In this document: in pieces, positions 1 to 8,765 of the stretch | Layout: each line of letters opens with the position of its first letter | How positions within the stretch are numbered: position 1 is the stretch's first letter | Source of the DNA: Sphingobium sp. CECT 9361 | Lineage (GTDB): Bacteria; Pseudomonadota; Alphaproteobacteria; Sphingomonadales; Sphingomonadaceae | DNA length: 64,000 nucleotides | Assembly (NCBI RefSeq): GCF_918741285.1 | Contig: NZ_CAKKNC010000003.1 | Location: 62,001 to 126,000 of the forward strand | Direction of reading: 5' to 3' | Notes under the pieces: model-generated | Databases searched by the model: none | Told to the model about the DNA's origin: nothing | What the model saw: the letters and a program-made list of their open reading frames with translations, nothing else | Translations under genes and position numbers: made by a program

Positions 1-571
1 ATCCGTCATTTTCCTGAAGGAGCAGATACGGCTCCCTCGCATCGTCGGGCTGATCCTCGCGTTTTCCGGTGTTTTGATCGTGGGCTTCGATCCCGCGGTC
101 TTGCATGAGTTGCTAGGCCTTACGCTGATGGCGCTGTCTGCGCTTATGTGGGCGATCAGTTCGCTATTGACGCGCCACATGCGCGATATACGCATCACAA
201 CGCTGTTCGCCTGGCTTGGACTTGCAGGCGCCGGGATATTGGGGCCGCTGGCTATGCTATTGGAACCACTGGCAATGGCTAATTTGGCGTCGCTTCCAAT
301 CGCTGGATTAGGGTGGATAGCATTCTCAGCAATCGGATCGACACTGATCGGTCATGGCGGACTGTCTTGGCTTGTCCAGAGGCATCCAATTGGCGCCGTA
401 ATGCCATATACCTTGATTGCGCCTTTGCTCTCGATCATTGTATCGTCTGTGATATTCGACACGCCGATCACAGGGATGATGATGTTGGGAGGAGTGTTCG
501 TGCTGATAGGTGTAGCAATTCTAACGATCCGTACCGCTAAACGTGGCCAGATAATCGAGGTATCGGCGTGA
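1..571 (+). CDS. EamA/DMT-family transporter, 3' part only
   Basis: The frame is open from the first bases of the window (from position 2), so the gene starts outside. The visible 189 residues are almost entirely hydrophobic segments separated by short charged loops, with the LKEQIRLPRIVG and GVLIVGFD stretches typical of the junction between the two EamA repeats and then about four or five helices of the second repeat. Members of the drug/metabolite transporter superfamily export small metabolites across the inner membrane; the substrate cannot be read from the sequence. The stop overlaps the GTG start of the amidase gene (GTGA), suggesting co-transcription. The family call is fairly sure; a TTG at 74 is internal, not the start. 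Confidence 0.85.
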   Translation, partial: SVIFLKEQIRLPRIVGLILAFSGVLIVGFDPAVLHELLGLTLMALSALMWAISSLLTRHMRDIRITTLFAWLGLAGAGILGPLAMLLEPLAMANLASLPIAGLGWIAFSAIGSTLIGHGGLSWLVQRHPIGAVMPYTLIAPLLSIIVSSVIFDTPITGMMMLGGVFVLIGVAILTIRTAKRGQIIEVSA

Positions 572-1266
572 CCGATACCAGCATGATCGACACCCCATCG
601 CCTAACTTCGATGAGCGTAGCGCACCGATATCATTGTTAGTATTGCATTATACAGGCATGCCGGACGCCGCGAGCGCCATCAACTGGCTCGCTAACCCAG
701 AATCCAAAGTGTCCGCGCATTATGTCGTCACGGAAGATGGCAAGATCATCCGAATGGTGGCCGAGGATAAGCGGGCGTGGCACGCTGGGAAGTCGCACTG
801 GCGGGGCGTGTCGGACATTAATTCGGCGAGCATCGGCATAGAAATTGTCAATCCGGGCCATGAATGGGGCTATCGACCTTTCCCCGATACGCAGATGCAG
901 GCTCTGGTACCGCTCGTAAACGATATCGTGCAGCGCTATCGGATTACCCGAGGCAATGTCGTCGGCCATAGCGATATTGCCCCTGCGCGAAAGCAAGACC
1001 CGGGCGAACTGTTTCCCTGGCACACACTCGCGCGTCTGCGGCTCGCCTTGCCGCGACCGACCAAAAATTTGATGGACCCGCACTGGACCGACAGCGGGTT
1101 TATGCTCGCACTCGAACGCTTTGGTTATGATATCACCGATCAAACGGCGGCGGTTGTTGCGTTTCAGCGACGTTTTCGGCCCGAACTGATCGACGGGATC
1201 GTGGATGGCGAATGTCGGGCCATCCTTTTGGCGCTGTTGCTCCCCAAGCCAAGAGGGGATGACTGA
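568..1266 (+). CDS. N-acetylmuramoyl-L-alanine amidase (AmpD/AmiD type) with peptidoglycan-binding tail
   Basis: The 232-residue protein begins with an Amidase_2/PGRP-like zinc domain (residues about 20-165). Likely zinc ligands are His27 in LVLHYTGM and the His of GHSDIAPARKQDPG near residue 135, with the Glu of IGIEIVNPG near 94 in the active site. Residues about 180-228 (FMLALERFGYD, then VVAFQRRFRP) look like a PG_binding_1 three-helix domain. The enzyme cleaves the amide bond between MurNAc and the stem peptide, in recycling or remodelling. There is no clear signal peptide, which favours a cytoplasmic AmpD-like role, although the added binding domain is more like AmiD. The GTG start overlaps the transporter stop by four bases. 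Confidence 0.88.
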   Translation: MTDTSMIDTPSPNFDERSAPISLLVLHYTGMPDAASAINWLANPESKVSAHYVVTEDGKIIRMVAEDKRAWHAGKSHWRGVSDINSASIGIEIVNPGHEWGYRPFPDTQMQALVPLVNDIVQRYRITRGNVVGHSDIAPARKQDPGELFPWHTLARLRLALPRPTKNLMDPHWTDSGFMLALERFGYDITDQTAAVVAFQRRFRPELIDGIVDGECRAILLALLLPKPRGDD

Positions 1267-1289
1267 CACAAAAAACCGCGCTAGGGGCA

Positions 1290-1676
1290 TAGCGGCCAGG
1301 GGGCCGGGCGACCGCGGCGTAGGAATACGGCGAGGAAAGTCCGGGCTCCACGAAAAGACGGTGCCAGCTAACGGCTGGCGAGGGTAACCTCAGGGACAGT
1401 GCAACAGAGAGCAGGTCGCTAAGACTTCGGTCCAGTGACAGTGAAAGGGTGCGGTAAGAGCGCACCGCGTCCCCGGCAACGGGCGACGGCATGGTAAACC
1501 CCACCGGGAGCAAGACCGAATAGGGGCGGCGCGGCGAGCAATCGCCAAGGCATTTTTCGGCCTGGACCGCCCGGGTTGGTTGCTTGAGGCCATGAGCGAT
1601 CATGGTCCTAGAGGAATGGTCGCCCAGTCATCGCAAGATGATGGACAGAACCCGGCTTACAGGCCCCCTGGCACTT
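1290..1676 (+). ncRNA. rnpB: RNase P RNA, bacterial class A
   Basis: The universally conserved P4-side element GAGGAAAGTCCGGGCTCC begins at 1332, and its partner ACAGAACCCGGCTTA is at 1645-1659. The outer P1 helix is perfect: 1295-1305 (gccagggggcc) pairs with 1662-1672 (ggccccctggc). The internal ACAGTGCAACAGAGAGCA block (1397 onward) is the conserved J11/12-P12 region. Length of about 385 nucleotides fits class A. This is the catalytic RNA that matures tRNA 5' ends. Exact ends are set by P1 and are approximate. ORFs drawn across this stretch on either strand are spurious. Confidence 0.97.
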
Positions 1677-1737
1677 CGTACGAGTTTCTTTTGCTCACTT
1701 CCTTTCTTTGAGGTGCCGCAGCGGCTACATTGGCGCG

Positions 1738-2298
1738 ATGTCCAGAGCAAAACGATCGAACGACTGGGGTTTCCCCCGATGGCGCAGCTATGGTGCGGCA
1801 TCGGAAGCGCAGCAGGTGCGCATGTGCGATCGCCATGGGTGCGACCGCCCCGGCAACTGCCCCGCACCCAAGTCTCCCAACAGCCCCGAGCGCTGGTATT
1901 TCTGTTCCGAACATGCGGGCGAATACAACCGCAACTGGGACTATTTTCAAGGACTGGATGCGGAAGAGCGTGCATCACGCGAGCAAGCCGAGCAGCGTGA
2001 CGCCGGCGGGTTTCAGGGTAGTGCCTTCTACGGCTGGGGCGGCCCTGGGGATGGTACGCGGTCGCGGGACGAGATGCGGGCGCTCGCGGTGCTGGAACTT
2101 GAAACCGACGCCGATTTTGAGGCCGTGCGCAAAAGCTGGCGGCGTCTGGCCAAGGTCAACCATCCCGATGTCCGCCCCGGCGACAAAGATGCGGCCGAGC
2201 GGTTTCAGGCCATTCAGGCGGCATATGATGTTCTGCGCGTCGCGGAGGAGCGCAGAACGTGGAAACCCACTGGGTCTTCGGCTGGGGACCGCGCGTGA
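1738..2298 (+). CDS. DnaJ (J-domain) protein with N-terminal zinc-ribbon-like region
   Basis: 186 residues from the ATG at 1738. The C-terminal 65 residues are a J domain: LAVLELETDADFEAVRKS, a basic helix, then the diagnostic HPD tripeptide in NHPDVRPGDKDAAERF and QAAYDVLR. The N-terminal part carries CDRHGCDRPGNC and a further Cys/His pair (YFCSEHAGEYN), possibly a small zinc site. J domains stimulate Hsp70 (DnaK) ATPase; this one lacks the G/F and central zinc domains of DnaJ proper, so it is a specialised cochaperone with an unknown client. The downstream ferredoxin gene overlaps its 3' end. An upstream in-frame start at 1708 is possible but has no better support. Confidence 0.9.
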   Translation: MSRAKRSNDWGFPRWRSYGAASEAQQVRMCDRHGCDRPGNCPAPKSPNSPERWYFCSEHAGEYNRNWDYFQGLDAEERASREQAEQRDAGGFQGSAFYGWGGPGDGTRSRDEMRALAVLELETDADFEAVRKSWRRLAKVNHPDVRPGDKDAAERFQAIQAAYDVLRVAEERRTWKPTGSSAGDRA

Positions 2299-2606
2299 AA
2301 GCCAGTGTGCGGTCCAACTGGAAAACCGCCATTCTGGTGTGTCGCAAATGCTCCAAGAAAGTCGATGGTGGCTTTGGACCCAAGGGCAATCAACCGCTCG
2401 GCAAGGCGCTCAAGAAGCATCTGTCGTTAAAAAAAGGACGAAAAGGCGACGCCGGTATATTGGACGTCGGTTGTCTTGGCATTTGTCCCAAGGGCGCTGT
2501 GACGGTTGTGAACGGTGCAGCCAGCCGAGACTGGCTGCTCGTTAAGCCAGGTGCGGATCTTGACGCTCTTGCCGCAGAATTGGGTTTGGTCGAGACCGGA
2601 GCATGA
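2259..2606 (+). CDS. (2Fe-2S) ferredoxin domain protein, thioredoxin-like fold
   Basis: A protein of up to 115 residues with the cysteine pattern of thioredoxin-like [2Fe-2S] ferredoxins: LVCRKCSKK near residues 27-30 and CLGICPKGAVTV near residues 73-77, about 40 residues apart. Such domains carry one [2Fe-2S] cluster and occur alone or in NuoE/hydrogenase subunits. The start is uncertain. The GTG at 2259 has a strong Shine-Dalgarno (GGAGGAG, 2244-2250), but the GTG at 2295 would overlap the J-domain gene stop as GTGA and gives the usual compact family length. Electron partner unknown. Confidence 0.85.
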   Translation: METHWVFGWGPRVKASVRSNWKTAILVCRKCSKKVDGGFGPKGNQPLGKALKKHLSLKKGRKGDAGILDVGCLGICPKGAVTVVNGAASRDWLLVKPGADLDALAAELGLVETGA

Positions 2607-2614
2607 TCGTCACC

Positions 2615-3457
2615 TCACCCCTTGCGGCGTGACATGAAAGCCAGTCTTTCGAACATCATCACATCCTGCTCATTCTTCAACAATGCGCCGTGCAAGGGGG
2701 GAATAGCCTTGCTGCTATCCTGCGACTGGAGCGTATCGAGCGGCAAATCTTCAGCCATAAGCAGCTTGAGCCAATCCAGCAGTTCGGATGTCGAAGGCTT
2801 CTTTTTCAAACCCGGCACGTCGCGAATATCGTAGAATATATCCATCGCGCGGTTCACCAGGATTTTCTGAATGCCGGGGAAGTGAACGTCGATGATCGAC
2901 TGCATCGTCTCGCGATCGGGAAACTTGATGTAGTGGAAAAAACAGCGGCGCAGGAATGCGTCGGGCAGTTCCTTCTCGTTGTTTGACGTGATGATGACCA
3001 CTGGGCGTTCCTGCGCCGCAATCGTCTCGCCTGTTTCATAGACATGGAACGCCATCCGGTCGAGTTCCTGCAACAGATCGTTTGGAAATTCGATGTCCGC
3101 CTTGTCGATTTCGTCGATTAGCAGGACGGGCAGGGTGGGGGACGTGAAAGCCTCCCACAATTTGCCTTTGCGGATATAGTTGGAAATATCGTGGACGCGC
3201 TCGTCGCCCAATTGTCCGTCGCGAAGACGCGCAACTGCGTCATATTCGTAGAGGCCCTGATGCGCCTTCGTCGTTGATTTCACGTTCCACTCGATCAGTG
3301 GCGCGCCGAGGGCCGTCGCGATTTCCTGCGCCAATACCGTTTTGCCGGTGCCCGGTTCGCCTTTGACGAGAAGTGGACGGCGAAGGAGAATGGCAGCGTT
3401 AACGGCAACCTTTAGGTCAGCCGTAGCCACATAATCGGGAGTGCCTTCAAAACGCAT
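2615..3457 (-). CDS. MoxR-family AAA+ ATPase
   Basis: 280 residues. Walker A is GEPGTGKT (about residues 34-41) and Walker B is PVLLIDEIDKAD (about 110), with sensor-1 ITSNNEKELPDAFLRRC following. This is the compact MoxR/RavA-type AAA+ module, which usually acts with a von Willebrand A protein as a chaperone for metal-centre assembly or envelope stress. The ATG at 3457 is chosen over the one at 3475 because the GGAGGA just upstream of it is well spaced. No vWA partner gene lies next to it here, which is unusual. It is separated by 84 bases from the upstream unknown gene on the same strand. Confidence 0.9.
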   Translation of the reverse strand: MRFEGTPDYVATADLKVAVNAAILLRRPLLVKGEPGTGKTVLAQEIATALGAPLIEWNVKSTTKAHQGLYEYDAVARLRDGQLGDERVHDISNYIRKGKLWEAFTSPTLPVLLIDEIDKADIEFPNDLLQELDRMAFHVYETGETIAAQERPVVIITSNNEKELPDAFLRRCFFHYIKFPDRETMQSIIDVHFPGIQKILVNRAMDIFYDIRDVPGLKKKPSTSELLDWLKLLMAEDLPLDTLQSQDSSKAIPPLHGALLKNEQDVMMFERLAFMSRRKG

Positions 3458-3541
3458 GATCTGTCCGTCCTCCATTGCAACGCATTTGGACTAGGGGCGG
3501 AGGCAGCAGCATGCAAGCCTCACAGGGCTTGCCTCATGCAA

Positions 3542-4210
3542 TTAGCTTTGCTGGCGAATGCTCGCGCGGGCCTGAAGCAAATCCCACAGTCCGCGGTGCT
3601 GGCCAAGCAACTGGCGGGCACCGAAGTGCAAGGCACGGGTAATATTTTCATCTGTACCGAGAGCCTTGGCAACCGCGAGGGTCGCAGAGGATGTCGGGAT
3701 AAGCGAGGGGGGTGGTTCGATGCCGACGCGAAGCGCCGCCACTTCCAGAACTTTACGAACAGCGCGCCAGTCCAGCACGAGTGCGATGGCAGCGCCCATG
3801 GCGCAGCCTCGGCGATCCGATTGCGCGAGCATGTCGAGAGCATGACGTTGTTGCAGGACAGTCGCGTCGCATTGATCCTGCCCCGACGTGCTCGGCAGTG
3901 GACCGACAGCAACGGTCACCTGCGTCAGAAATGCGCGTTCCGCAGCGAAAGCATCGGAAGCCTGGAGCAACCATGACCGTGCGGCGTTATCCACCGTGCG
4001 TGACGCTGCATGATCGATTACGCCAGGGTGCCTGCCATGCAGCATGCACAGATAGTGCGCGGCATCAGCCAGATTGGCGATCGATGCCGCCAGTCGGCTC
4101 GCGCTTGCCGGATGAGCATAGACATGCGCGCCCGTGCCGTCTGCGGCAACAAGCGCGGCGATTACGTTGCCGACATCGCCCTCTGAACTGCGCGGAACCG
4201 CTGTGCCCAT
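3542..4210 (-). CDS. conserved hypothetical protein, alanine-rich
   Basis: 222 residues from an ATG at 4210 preceded by GGGGTTAG; an in-frame TTG at 4252 would add 14 residues. I do not recognise a catalytic family. Visible traits are an alanine-rich helical composition, the stretch HYLCMLHGRHPGVIDHAASR (near residues 65-85), RAFLTQVTVAVGPLPST and a middle DRRGCAMGAAIALVLDWR segment that looks like a buried helix. I believe relatives occur in other sphingomonads as an uncharacterised family, but cannot confirm it. It lies between rpoD and the MoxR gene, all on the minus strand, with normal base composition. Probably cytoplasmic; no signal peptide. Confidence 0.7.
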   Translation of the reverse strand: MGTAVPRSSEGDVGNVIAALVAADGTGAHVYAHPASASRLAASIANLADAAHYLCMLHGRHPGVIDHAASRTVDNAARSWLLQASDAFAAERAFLTQVTVAVGPLPSTSGQDQCDATVLQQRHALDMLAQSDRRGCAMGAAIALVLDWRAVRKVLEVAALRVGIEPPPSLIPTSSATLAVAKALGTDENITRALHFGARQLLGQHRGLWDLLQARASIRQQS

Positions 4211-4353
4211 TACTAACCCCAAATTCGCCGGGTCGGACGGGGCGGCAAACAAATAGCCGCCTGCCGACCGGCAATTACCTGCCTAGACTTACGCAGAGGG
4301 GGGTAAAGACCAAGTTAAACGGTGTAAAAGAACAGCAATATTTTCAAGCCGGT

Positions 4354-6402
4354 TTACTGGTCGAGGAAACTGCGCATTTTGCGGCTGCGGGAAGGGTGCT
4401 TGAGTTTGCGCAACGCCTTTGCTTCGATCTGGCGAATACGTTCGCGCGTCACGCTGAACTGCTGACCGACTTCTTCCAGCGTGTGATCCGTGTTCATACC
4501 GATACCAAAGCGCATACGTAGCACGCGTTCCTCACGCGGCGTGAGCGATGCCAGAACGCGCGTCACGGTTTCCTTCAAATTCGCCTGAATGGCAGCATCG
4601 ACGGGGATGATCGCGTTTTTGTCTTCAATAAAGTCGCCCAGATGGCTGTCTTCCTCGTCACCGATTGGCGTTTCGAGAGAGATCGGCTCCTTGGCGATTT
4701 TCATCACCTTGCGGACCTTTTCGAGCGGCATCGACAGACGCTCGGCCATTTCTTCCGGCGTTGGTTCGCGGCCCTGCTCGTGCAGGAACTGGCGGCTGGT
4801 GCGGACCAGCTTGTTGATCGTTTCGATCATGTGGACAGGGATACGGATCGTCCGTGCCTGATCGGCAATCGACCGGGTGATCGCCTGACGGATCCACCAT
4901 GTCGCATAGGTCGAGAATTTATAGCCGCGACGATATTCGAACTTATCGACTGCCTTCATCAAGCCGATATTGCCTTCCTGAATGAGATCCAGGAACTGCA
5001 GGCCGCGATTAGTATATTTCTTTGCGATGGAAATCACGAGGCGCAGATTGGCCTCGACCATTTCCTTCTTGGCGATACGCGCCTCACGTTCGCCCTTTTG
5101 CACCATGTTAACGATGCGGCGGAATTCGCTGAGCGCCATGCCGGTCGCCTGAGCGATTTCGCCGACTTCGTTGCGAATGCGATCGACCGCCGCGCCTTCG
5201 TTGGTGACGAAAGCCGTCCACTTCTTGTCGAGATTGGCAACGCTGGCCATCCAGCCTTCGTCCAGCTCATGGTTGATATAGCGGTCGAGGAAATCCTTGC
5301 GCGGCACTTTATGGCGCTCCGCCAGACGCAGCATCTGACCGCCCAGCGCGGTCAGGCGGCGGTTATAGGCGTAAAGTTGATCGACCAGATATTCGATCTT
5401 CTGCTGATGGAACTGCACGCTCTCGACCTGCGCAGTCAGATCTTCGCGCAGTTGCTGATACTTCGCTTCGTGTTTGGCCGAATAAGCGTCGCCATTGGCC
5501 ATCGCATTCAGGCGCGATTCCTGCGCCTTGGAAAAGGCACGGAAGATATCGGTGATGGTCGCAAACTTCTCCAGCGCGATAGGCTTGAGCTGCTCTTCCA
5601 TCTGCGCGAGGCTGAGGGTGTTGTCTTCCTCATCGTCTTCCTCGACGCGCGGCGCGCGGCGTTCGGTCATCGAATCTTCGTCTTCGTCCGCATCGGCGGA
5701 GGCCTCTTCAGGCTCTTCCTCTTCCTTGAACGAAGGGCCGGCAGTCTTGGCGCTGATTTCGCCGTCGTCGTCCTCTGCGCCTTCTTCTAGGCTCTCCGGC
5801 GCTGGGTCTTTCGACAGCATCGCGTCCAGATCGAGAATTTCACGAAGCTGCATTTCGCCGTTGTTCAGAGCGGTCGACCATTCGATGATCGCGTTGAACG
5901 TCGTCGGGCTTTCGCACAGGCCCAGGATCATGGTGTCGCGACCGGCTTCGATCCGCTTGGCAATTGCAATTTCGCCTTCGCGGCTCAGCAGTTCGACTGC
6001 GCCCATTTCGCGCAGATACATGCGAACGGGATCGTCGGTGCGATCGACCGTTTCCTTCTTCTTTTCCGCTACCGGGCGAGAGCCTTCGTCCTCGCTGTCA
6101 TCGGCTTCATCGTCGGCGGCCTCGTCTTCACGCTGCTTTTCTTCGTCGCCGTCTTCCGACGCTTCTTCGTTTTCGACGATGTTGACGCCCATGTCGTTGA
6201 GCGCGGACATCACGTCCTCGATCTGCTCGGAGGACATCTGGTCCTGCGGCAAAGCGTTGTTCAGTTCGTCATAGGTGATGTAGCCGCGCTTCTTGGCACG
6301 CGAGAGCAGCTTTTTTACGGATGCTTCGTTGAGGTCGAGCAGCGGTGCATCGCCGGTATCGGTATCTTCGGTGGTAGTGCCTTTATTAGCCTTGCTCGCC
6401 AT
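4354..6402 (-). CDS. rpoD: RNA polymerase primary sigma factor (sigma-70/RpoD)
   Basis: 682 residues, the normal alphaproteobacterial RpoD length. Region 1.1 is at the N terminus ([21 protein letters not shown]), followed by an acidic linker and region 1.2 ([22 protein letters not shown]), then a long non-conserved insert rich in Glu/Asp (about residues 180-290). Regions 2.1-2.4 contain [17 protein letters not shown] and [12 protein letters not shown]. Region 4 ends with [24 protein letters not shown], the -35-binding helix-turn-helix. It directs housekeeping promoter recognition. It follows dnaG at 36 bases on the same strand, the classic dnaG-rpoD order. Confidence 0.99.
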   Translation of the reverse strand: MASKANKGTTTEDTDTGDAPLLDLNEASVKKLLSRAKKRGYITYDELNNALPQDQMSSEQIEDVMSALNDMGVNIVENEEASEDGDEEKQREDEAADDEADDSEDEGSRPVAEKKKETVDRTDDPVRMYLREMGAVELLSREGEIAIAKRIEAGRDTMILGLCESPTTFNAIIEWSTALNNGEMQLREILDLDAMLSKDPAPESLEEGAEDDDGEISAKTAGPSFKEEEEPEEASADADEDEDSMTERRAPRVEEDDEEDNTLSLAQMEEQLKPIALEKFATITDIFRAFSKAQESRLNAMANGDAYSAKHEAKYQQLREDLTAQVESVQFHQQKIEYLVDQLYAYNRRLTALGGQMLRLAERHKVPRKDFLDRYINHELDEGWMASVANLDKKWTAFVTNEGAAVDRIRNEVGEIAQATGMALSEFRRIVNMVQKGEREARIAKKEMVEANLRLVISIAKKYTNRGLQFLDLIQEGNIGLMKAVDKFEYRRGYKFSTYATWWIRQAITRSIADQARTIRIPVHMIETINKLVRTSRQFLHEQGREPTPEEMAERLSMPLEKVRKVMKIAKEPISLETPIGDEEDSHLGDFIEDKNAIIPVDAAIQANLKETVTRVLASLTPREERVLRMRFGIGMNTDHTLEEVGQQFSVTRERIRQIEAKALRKLKHPSRSRKMRSFLDQ

Positions 6403-6438
6403 GTACTCGCCTTAACCCCGTGGTTCGCAGAGGAACCG

Positions 6439-8310
6439 CTAAACTGTGTCTTCGGGCTGCATCAGATCCGCCAGCCGTTGCTCATGGTCCGCTTTCAATT
6501 CGCGAAGTTTCTGCTGATGCAGATAACTTGCTTCATCCAGCGTTTCGCCCATGGCACGGGTGGCATCAGCCAATGCCGCATCAATCTCCGGTCCTGCCGC
6601 GATTACTCGAATGGCCTCATCGAGATCGCGTCGAGCGCGAATCTCATCGGCCTTCTTTCGGGTAAAAGTGAACGTAAGCGCGTCGGCCCGGAGCAGCCCT
6701 TTCGCCCTATTATACAATTCACCTGTCCCCAATATGGTAAGGAGGCCATCTGTTTCAACACTTTCTTCGCGTAATGCGCCCGACAACAGCTTTTCCATAA
6801 GCTTAGCCAAGGTCGAATCAGCGATTCGCAGTGTCGAGAGTTCTTCTTGATGCTCTTTTATCCGGTCAGGATAGCGTAACAGTCCGGCAATGACCCCGCA
6901 CAGAAGCATTCCCTCGGTTCCGCTGGCGCGAATCGCGCGCGTCTCGCTGATGGGCGGAGCGATGGGTGGCTTCCACTGGCCTTTGCGATCCATCGCGCCG
7001 CGCTGCGGGCGGGGAGCGCTAGGCGTGAAAGCGCGCCGGGCGAAAAAGAGGGCGTCATGCCGCTCGCGGAAAATCTGGGTGTAATGCGCGCGCACGTCGC
7101 CATGCGTCATCGCTTCGGTATATTCCGCCAGCTTTTGCTTGAGCGCGGCACGCTGTTCCGGCGTATCCAGCGGACCCGACGCAATGGCGTGATTCCACAG
7201 GCGGTCCACCAACGGTTCGGCATCCCCCAGCACGGTTTCGAATGCCGCAGCGCCCGAAGCACGAACCAGATCGTCAGGATCCTGCCCCTGCGGCAAGGTC
7301 GCGAACGCCAGGCTGTGGCCGGGGCGCAGCAGGGGCAGGGCGCGCATGGCGGCGCGAATAGCTGCCTTCTGACCTGCAGAGTCGCCATCGAAACATAGCA
7401 CCGGCACTTCGACCATTTTCCACAGCCGCTCAATCTGATGCTCGGTCAAAGCGGTGCCCAGCGGCGCGACGCATTCGGCAAACCCGGCCTGCGCCAGTGC
7501 GATCACATCCATATAGCCTTCGACGACGATCACCCGGCCCATCTGACGCGAAGCAGGCGACGCGCGGTCGAGATTGTAGAGGGTGCGACCCTTGTCGAAC
7601 AACGGCGTGTCGGGAGAGTTGAGATATTTGGGTTCGCCCACGCCCAATATGCGTCCGCCAAAAGCAATCACCCGACCGCGCGGATCGCGGATCGGGATCA
7701 TCAAACGGCCGCGAAAACGGTCGTAGCTGTCGCGTTTGGCGTCGCCCGTCGCTTCGGGATCGATCAACAGCCCCGCTTCGATCAGGCGCGGCTCACCATG
7801 CGTTTTGAGCGCCTCTTTCAACCGCCCACGCGCATCGGGCGAGTAGCCGAAGCCGAACGCCTTGATCGTGTCGGCGCGCATTCCCCGCGTCTTGAGATAG
7901 TCCCGCGCGAAATTGCCTTCGGCACCGCCCATTTGCGCGACGAACCAGTCCTGTGCAGCCTGCATTACGTCATGGAGGGTCTGCGCCTTTTCGGCCCGTT
8001 TGGCTGCCTGCGGATCGGCGGCAGGGACGTCCATCCCCGCCGTCGCGGCCAGTTCCTTCACGGCGTCCATAAAGGGCAGGCCGCGCTGCTCCGTCATCCA
8101 GCGGATCGCATCCCCATGCGCGCCGCAACCAAAGCAGTGGTAGAAACCCTTTTCGTCGTTGATCGTGAAGCTGGGCGTTTTCTCATTATGGAACGGGCAG
8201 CAGGCCTTATACTCGCGCCCGGCCTTCTGCACTTTGATGCTTTTGCCGATGAGCGTCGAAAGCGTCGTCCGAGCGCGCAGTTCGTCCAGCCATTGCGGGG
8301 TGAGGCTCAT
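6439..8310 (-). CDS. dnaG: DNA primase
   Basis: 623 residues. The N-terminal CHC2 zinc finger is visible as CCPFHNEKTPSFTIN followed by FYHCFGCGAHGDA (residues about 38-66). The catalytic core and TOPRIM domain follow, with VIVVEGYMDVIALAQAGF (about 262-280) and CFDGDSAGQKAA carrying the acidic metal ligands. The C-terminal part is the helicase-binding domain, poorly conserved as usual. The enzyme synthesises RNA primers for Okazaki fragments and interacts with DnaB. Its ATG overlaps the stop of the DUF559 gene (ATGA, 8307-8310), so its translation may be coupled to that gene. rpoD lies immediately downstream. Confidence 0.98.
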   Translation of the reverse strand: MSLTPQWLDELRARTTLSTLIGKSIKVQKAGREYKACCPFHNEKTPSFTINDEKGFYHCFGCGAHGDAIRWMTEQRGLPFMDAVKELAATAGMDVPAADPQAAKRAEKAQTLHDVMQAAQDWFVAQMGGAEGNFARDYLKTRGMRADTIKAFGFGYSPDARGRLKEALKTHGEPRLIEAGLLIDPEATGDAKRDSYDRFRGRLMIPIRDPRGRVIAFGGRILGVGEPKYLNSPDTPLFDKGRTLYNLDRASPASRQMGRVIVVEGYMDVIALAQAGFAECVAPLGTALTEHQIERLWKMVEVPVLCFDGDSAGQKAAIRAAMRALPLLRPGHSLAFATLPQGQDPDDLVRASGAAAFETVLGDAEPLVDRLWNHAIASGPLDTPEQRAALKQKLAEYTEAMTHGDVRAHYTQIFRERHDALFFARRAFTPSAPRPQRGAMDRKGQWKPPIAPPISETRAIRASGTEGMLLCGVIAGLLRYPDRIKEHQEELSTLRIADSTLAKLMEKLLSGALREESVETDGLLTILGTGELYNRAKGLLRADALTFTFTRKKADEIRARRDLDEAIRVIAAGPEIDAALADATRAMGETLDEASYLHQQKLRELKADHEQRLADLMQPEDTV

Positions 8311-8723
8311 GAGCGTTTGCGCAACAGGCTCCCCTCCCGCGGGCGGGAGGGGTTGGGGGAGGGCATGTCACGAATTACGCGCTCTATTTCAGCCACCACG
8401 CCTTCGATGTTCGACAATATCTCGTTATTCCAGAAACGTATGACGATGAAGCCGCTGTCTTCCAGGAACCGGGTGCGGCTAGCGTCGGTGTCCGCACTGT
8501 GCTGCCCACCATCGACTTCGATCACCAAGCGAAGGCTTCGCGACACAAAGTCGCAAATGAATGGGCCGATGGGGACCTGTCTATTGAACCGGATTCCTCC
8601 AGTTTTTCTTGCGCTAAGGTGCGTCCACAGCAGGCGTTCTGCGTCGGTTGCGTTGCTGCGGAGTTCGCGAGCGCGGGCGGTGGGGCGGTTGTAGGCTTTG
8701 TCCATAGCAGGTGTTGCGAACAT
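8307..8723 (-). CDS. DUF559 (Vsr/restriction-endonuclease-like) protein in a repeat-bounded cassette
   Basis: About 138 residues. The DUF559 core is plain: RARELRSNATDAERLLWTHL, then FNRQVPIGPFICDFVSRSLRL, VIEVDGGQH and RFLEDSGFIVIRFWNNEIL. The D, E-x-D and Q/H residues of this block correspond to the PD-(D/E)xK nuclease site of the Vsr-like fold; activity is unproven for the family. The start is chosen at 8723, where one copy of a 39-base repeat (8721-8759) supplies the purine-rich ribosome site and the ATG. An ATG at 8705 is possible. The last dozen residues (PSPNPSRPREGSL) are encoded by the inverted second copy (8329-8367). The stop overlaps the dnaG start. The pattern suggests insertion of a small mobile cassette. 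Confidence 0.88.
   Translation of the reverse strand: MFATPAMDKAYNRPTARARELRSNATDAERLLWTHLSARKTGGIRFNRQVPIGPFICDFVSRSLRLVIEVDGGQHSADTDASRTRFLEDSGFIVIRFWNNEILSNIEGVVAEIERVIRDMPSPNPSRPREGSLLRKRS
8329..8367 (+). repeat. palindromic repeat, copy A (3' end of DUF559 gene)
   Basis: A 39-base element containing the hairpin ctcccctcccgc/gcgggagggg followed by a G-rich tail ending in gggcatg. It matches the reverse complement of 8721-8759 at 36 of 39 positions. It is read as the C-terminal codons of the DUF559 gene. It looks like a REP-type element. Confidence 0.85.
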
Positions 8724-8759
8724 GCCCTCCCCCGACCCCTCCCGCAAGCGGGAGGGGAG
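8721..8759 (-). repeat. palindromic repeat, copy B (5' end of DUF559 gene)
   Basis: Inverted copy of 8329-8367 with three differences. The hairpin cccctcccgc/gcgggagggg is intact. On the minus strand the G-rich tail plus CATG supplies a ribosome-binding stretch and the likely DUF559 start codon. It ends six bases before the yqeY stop region. Confidence 0.85.
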
Positions 8760-8765
8760 TTTAGA

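Noticed and set aside
1133..2000. Several ORFs across 1267-1700 on both strands
   Set aside because: They overlie the RNase P RNA, whose conserved elements and P1 helix are unambiguous.
7438..8694. 418-codon frame antisense to dnaG and the DUF559 gene
   Set aside because: It crosses gene boundaries and a repeat, with no protein features.
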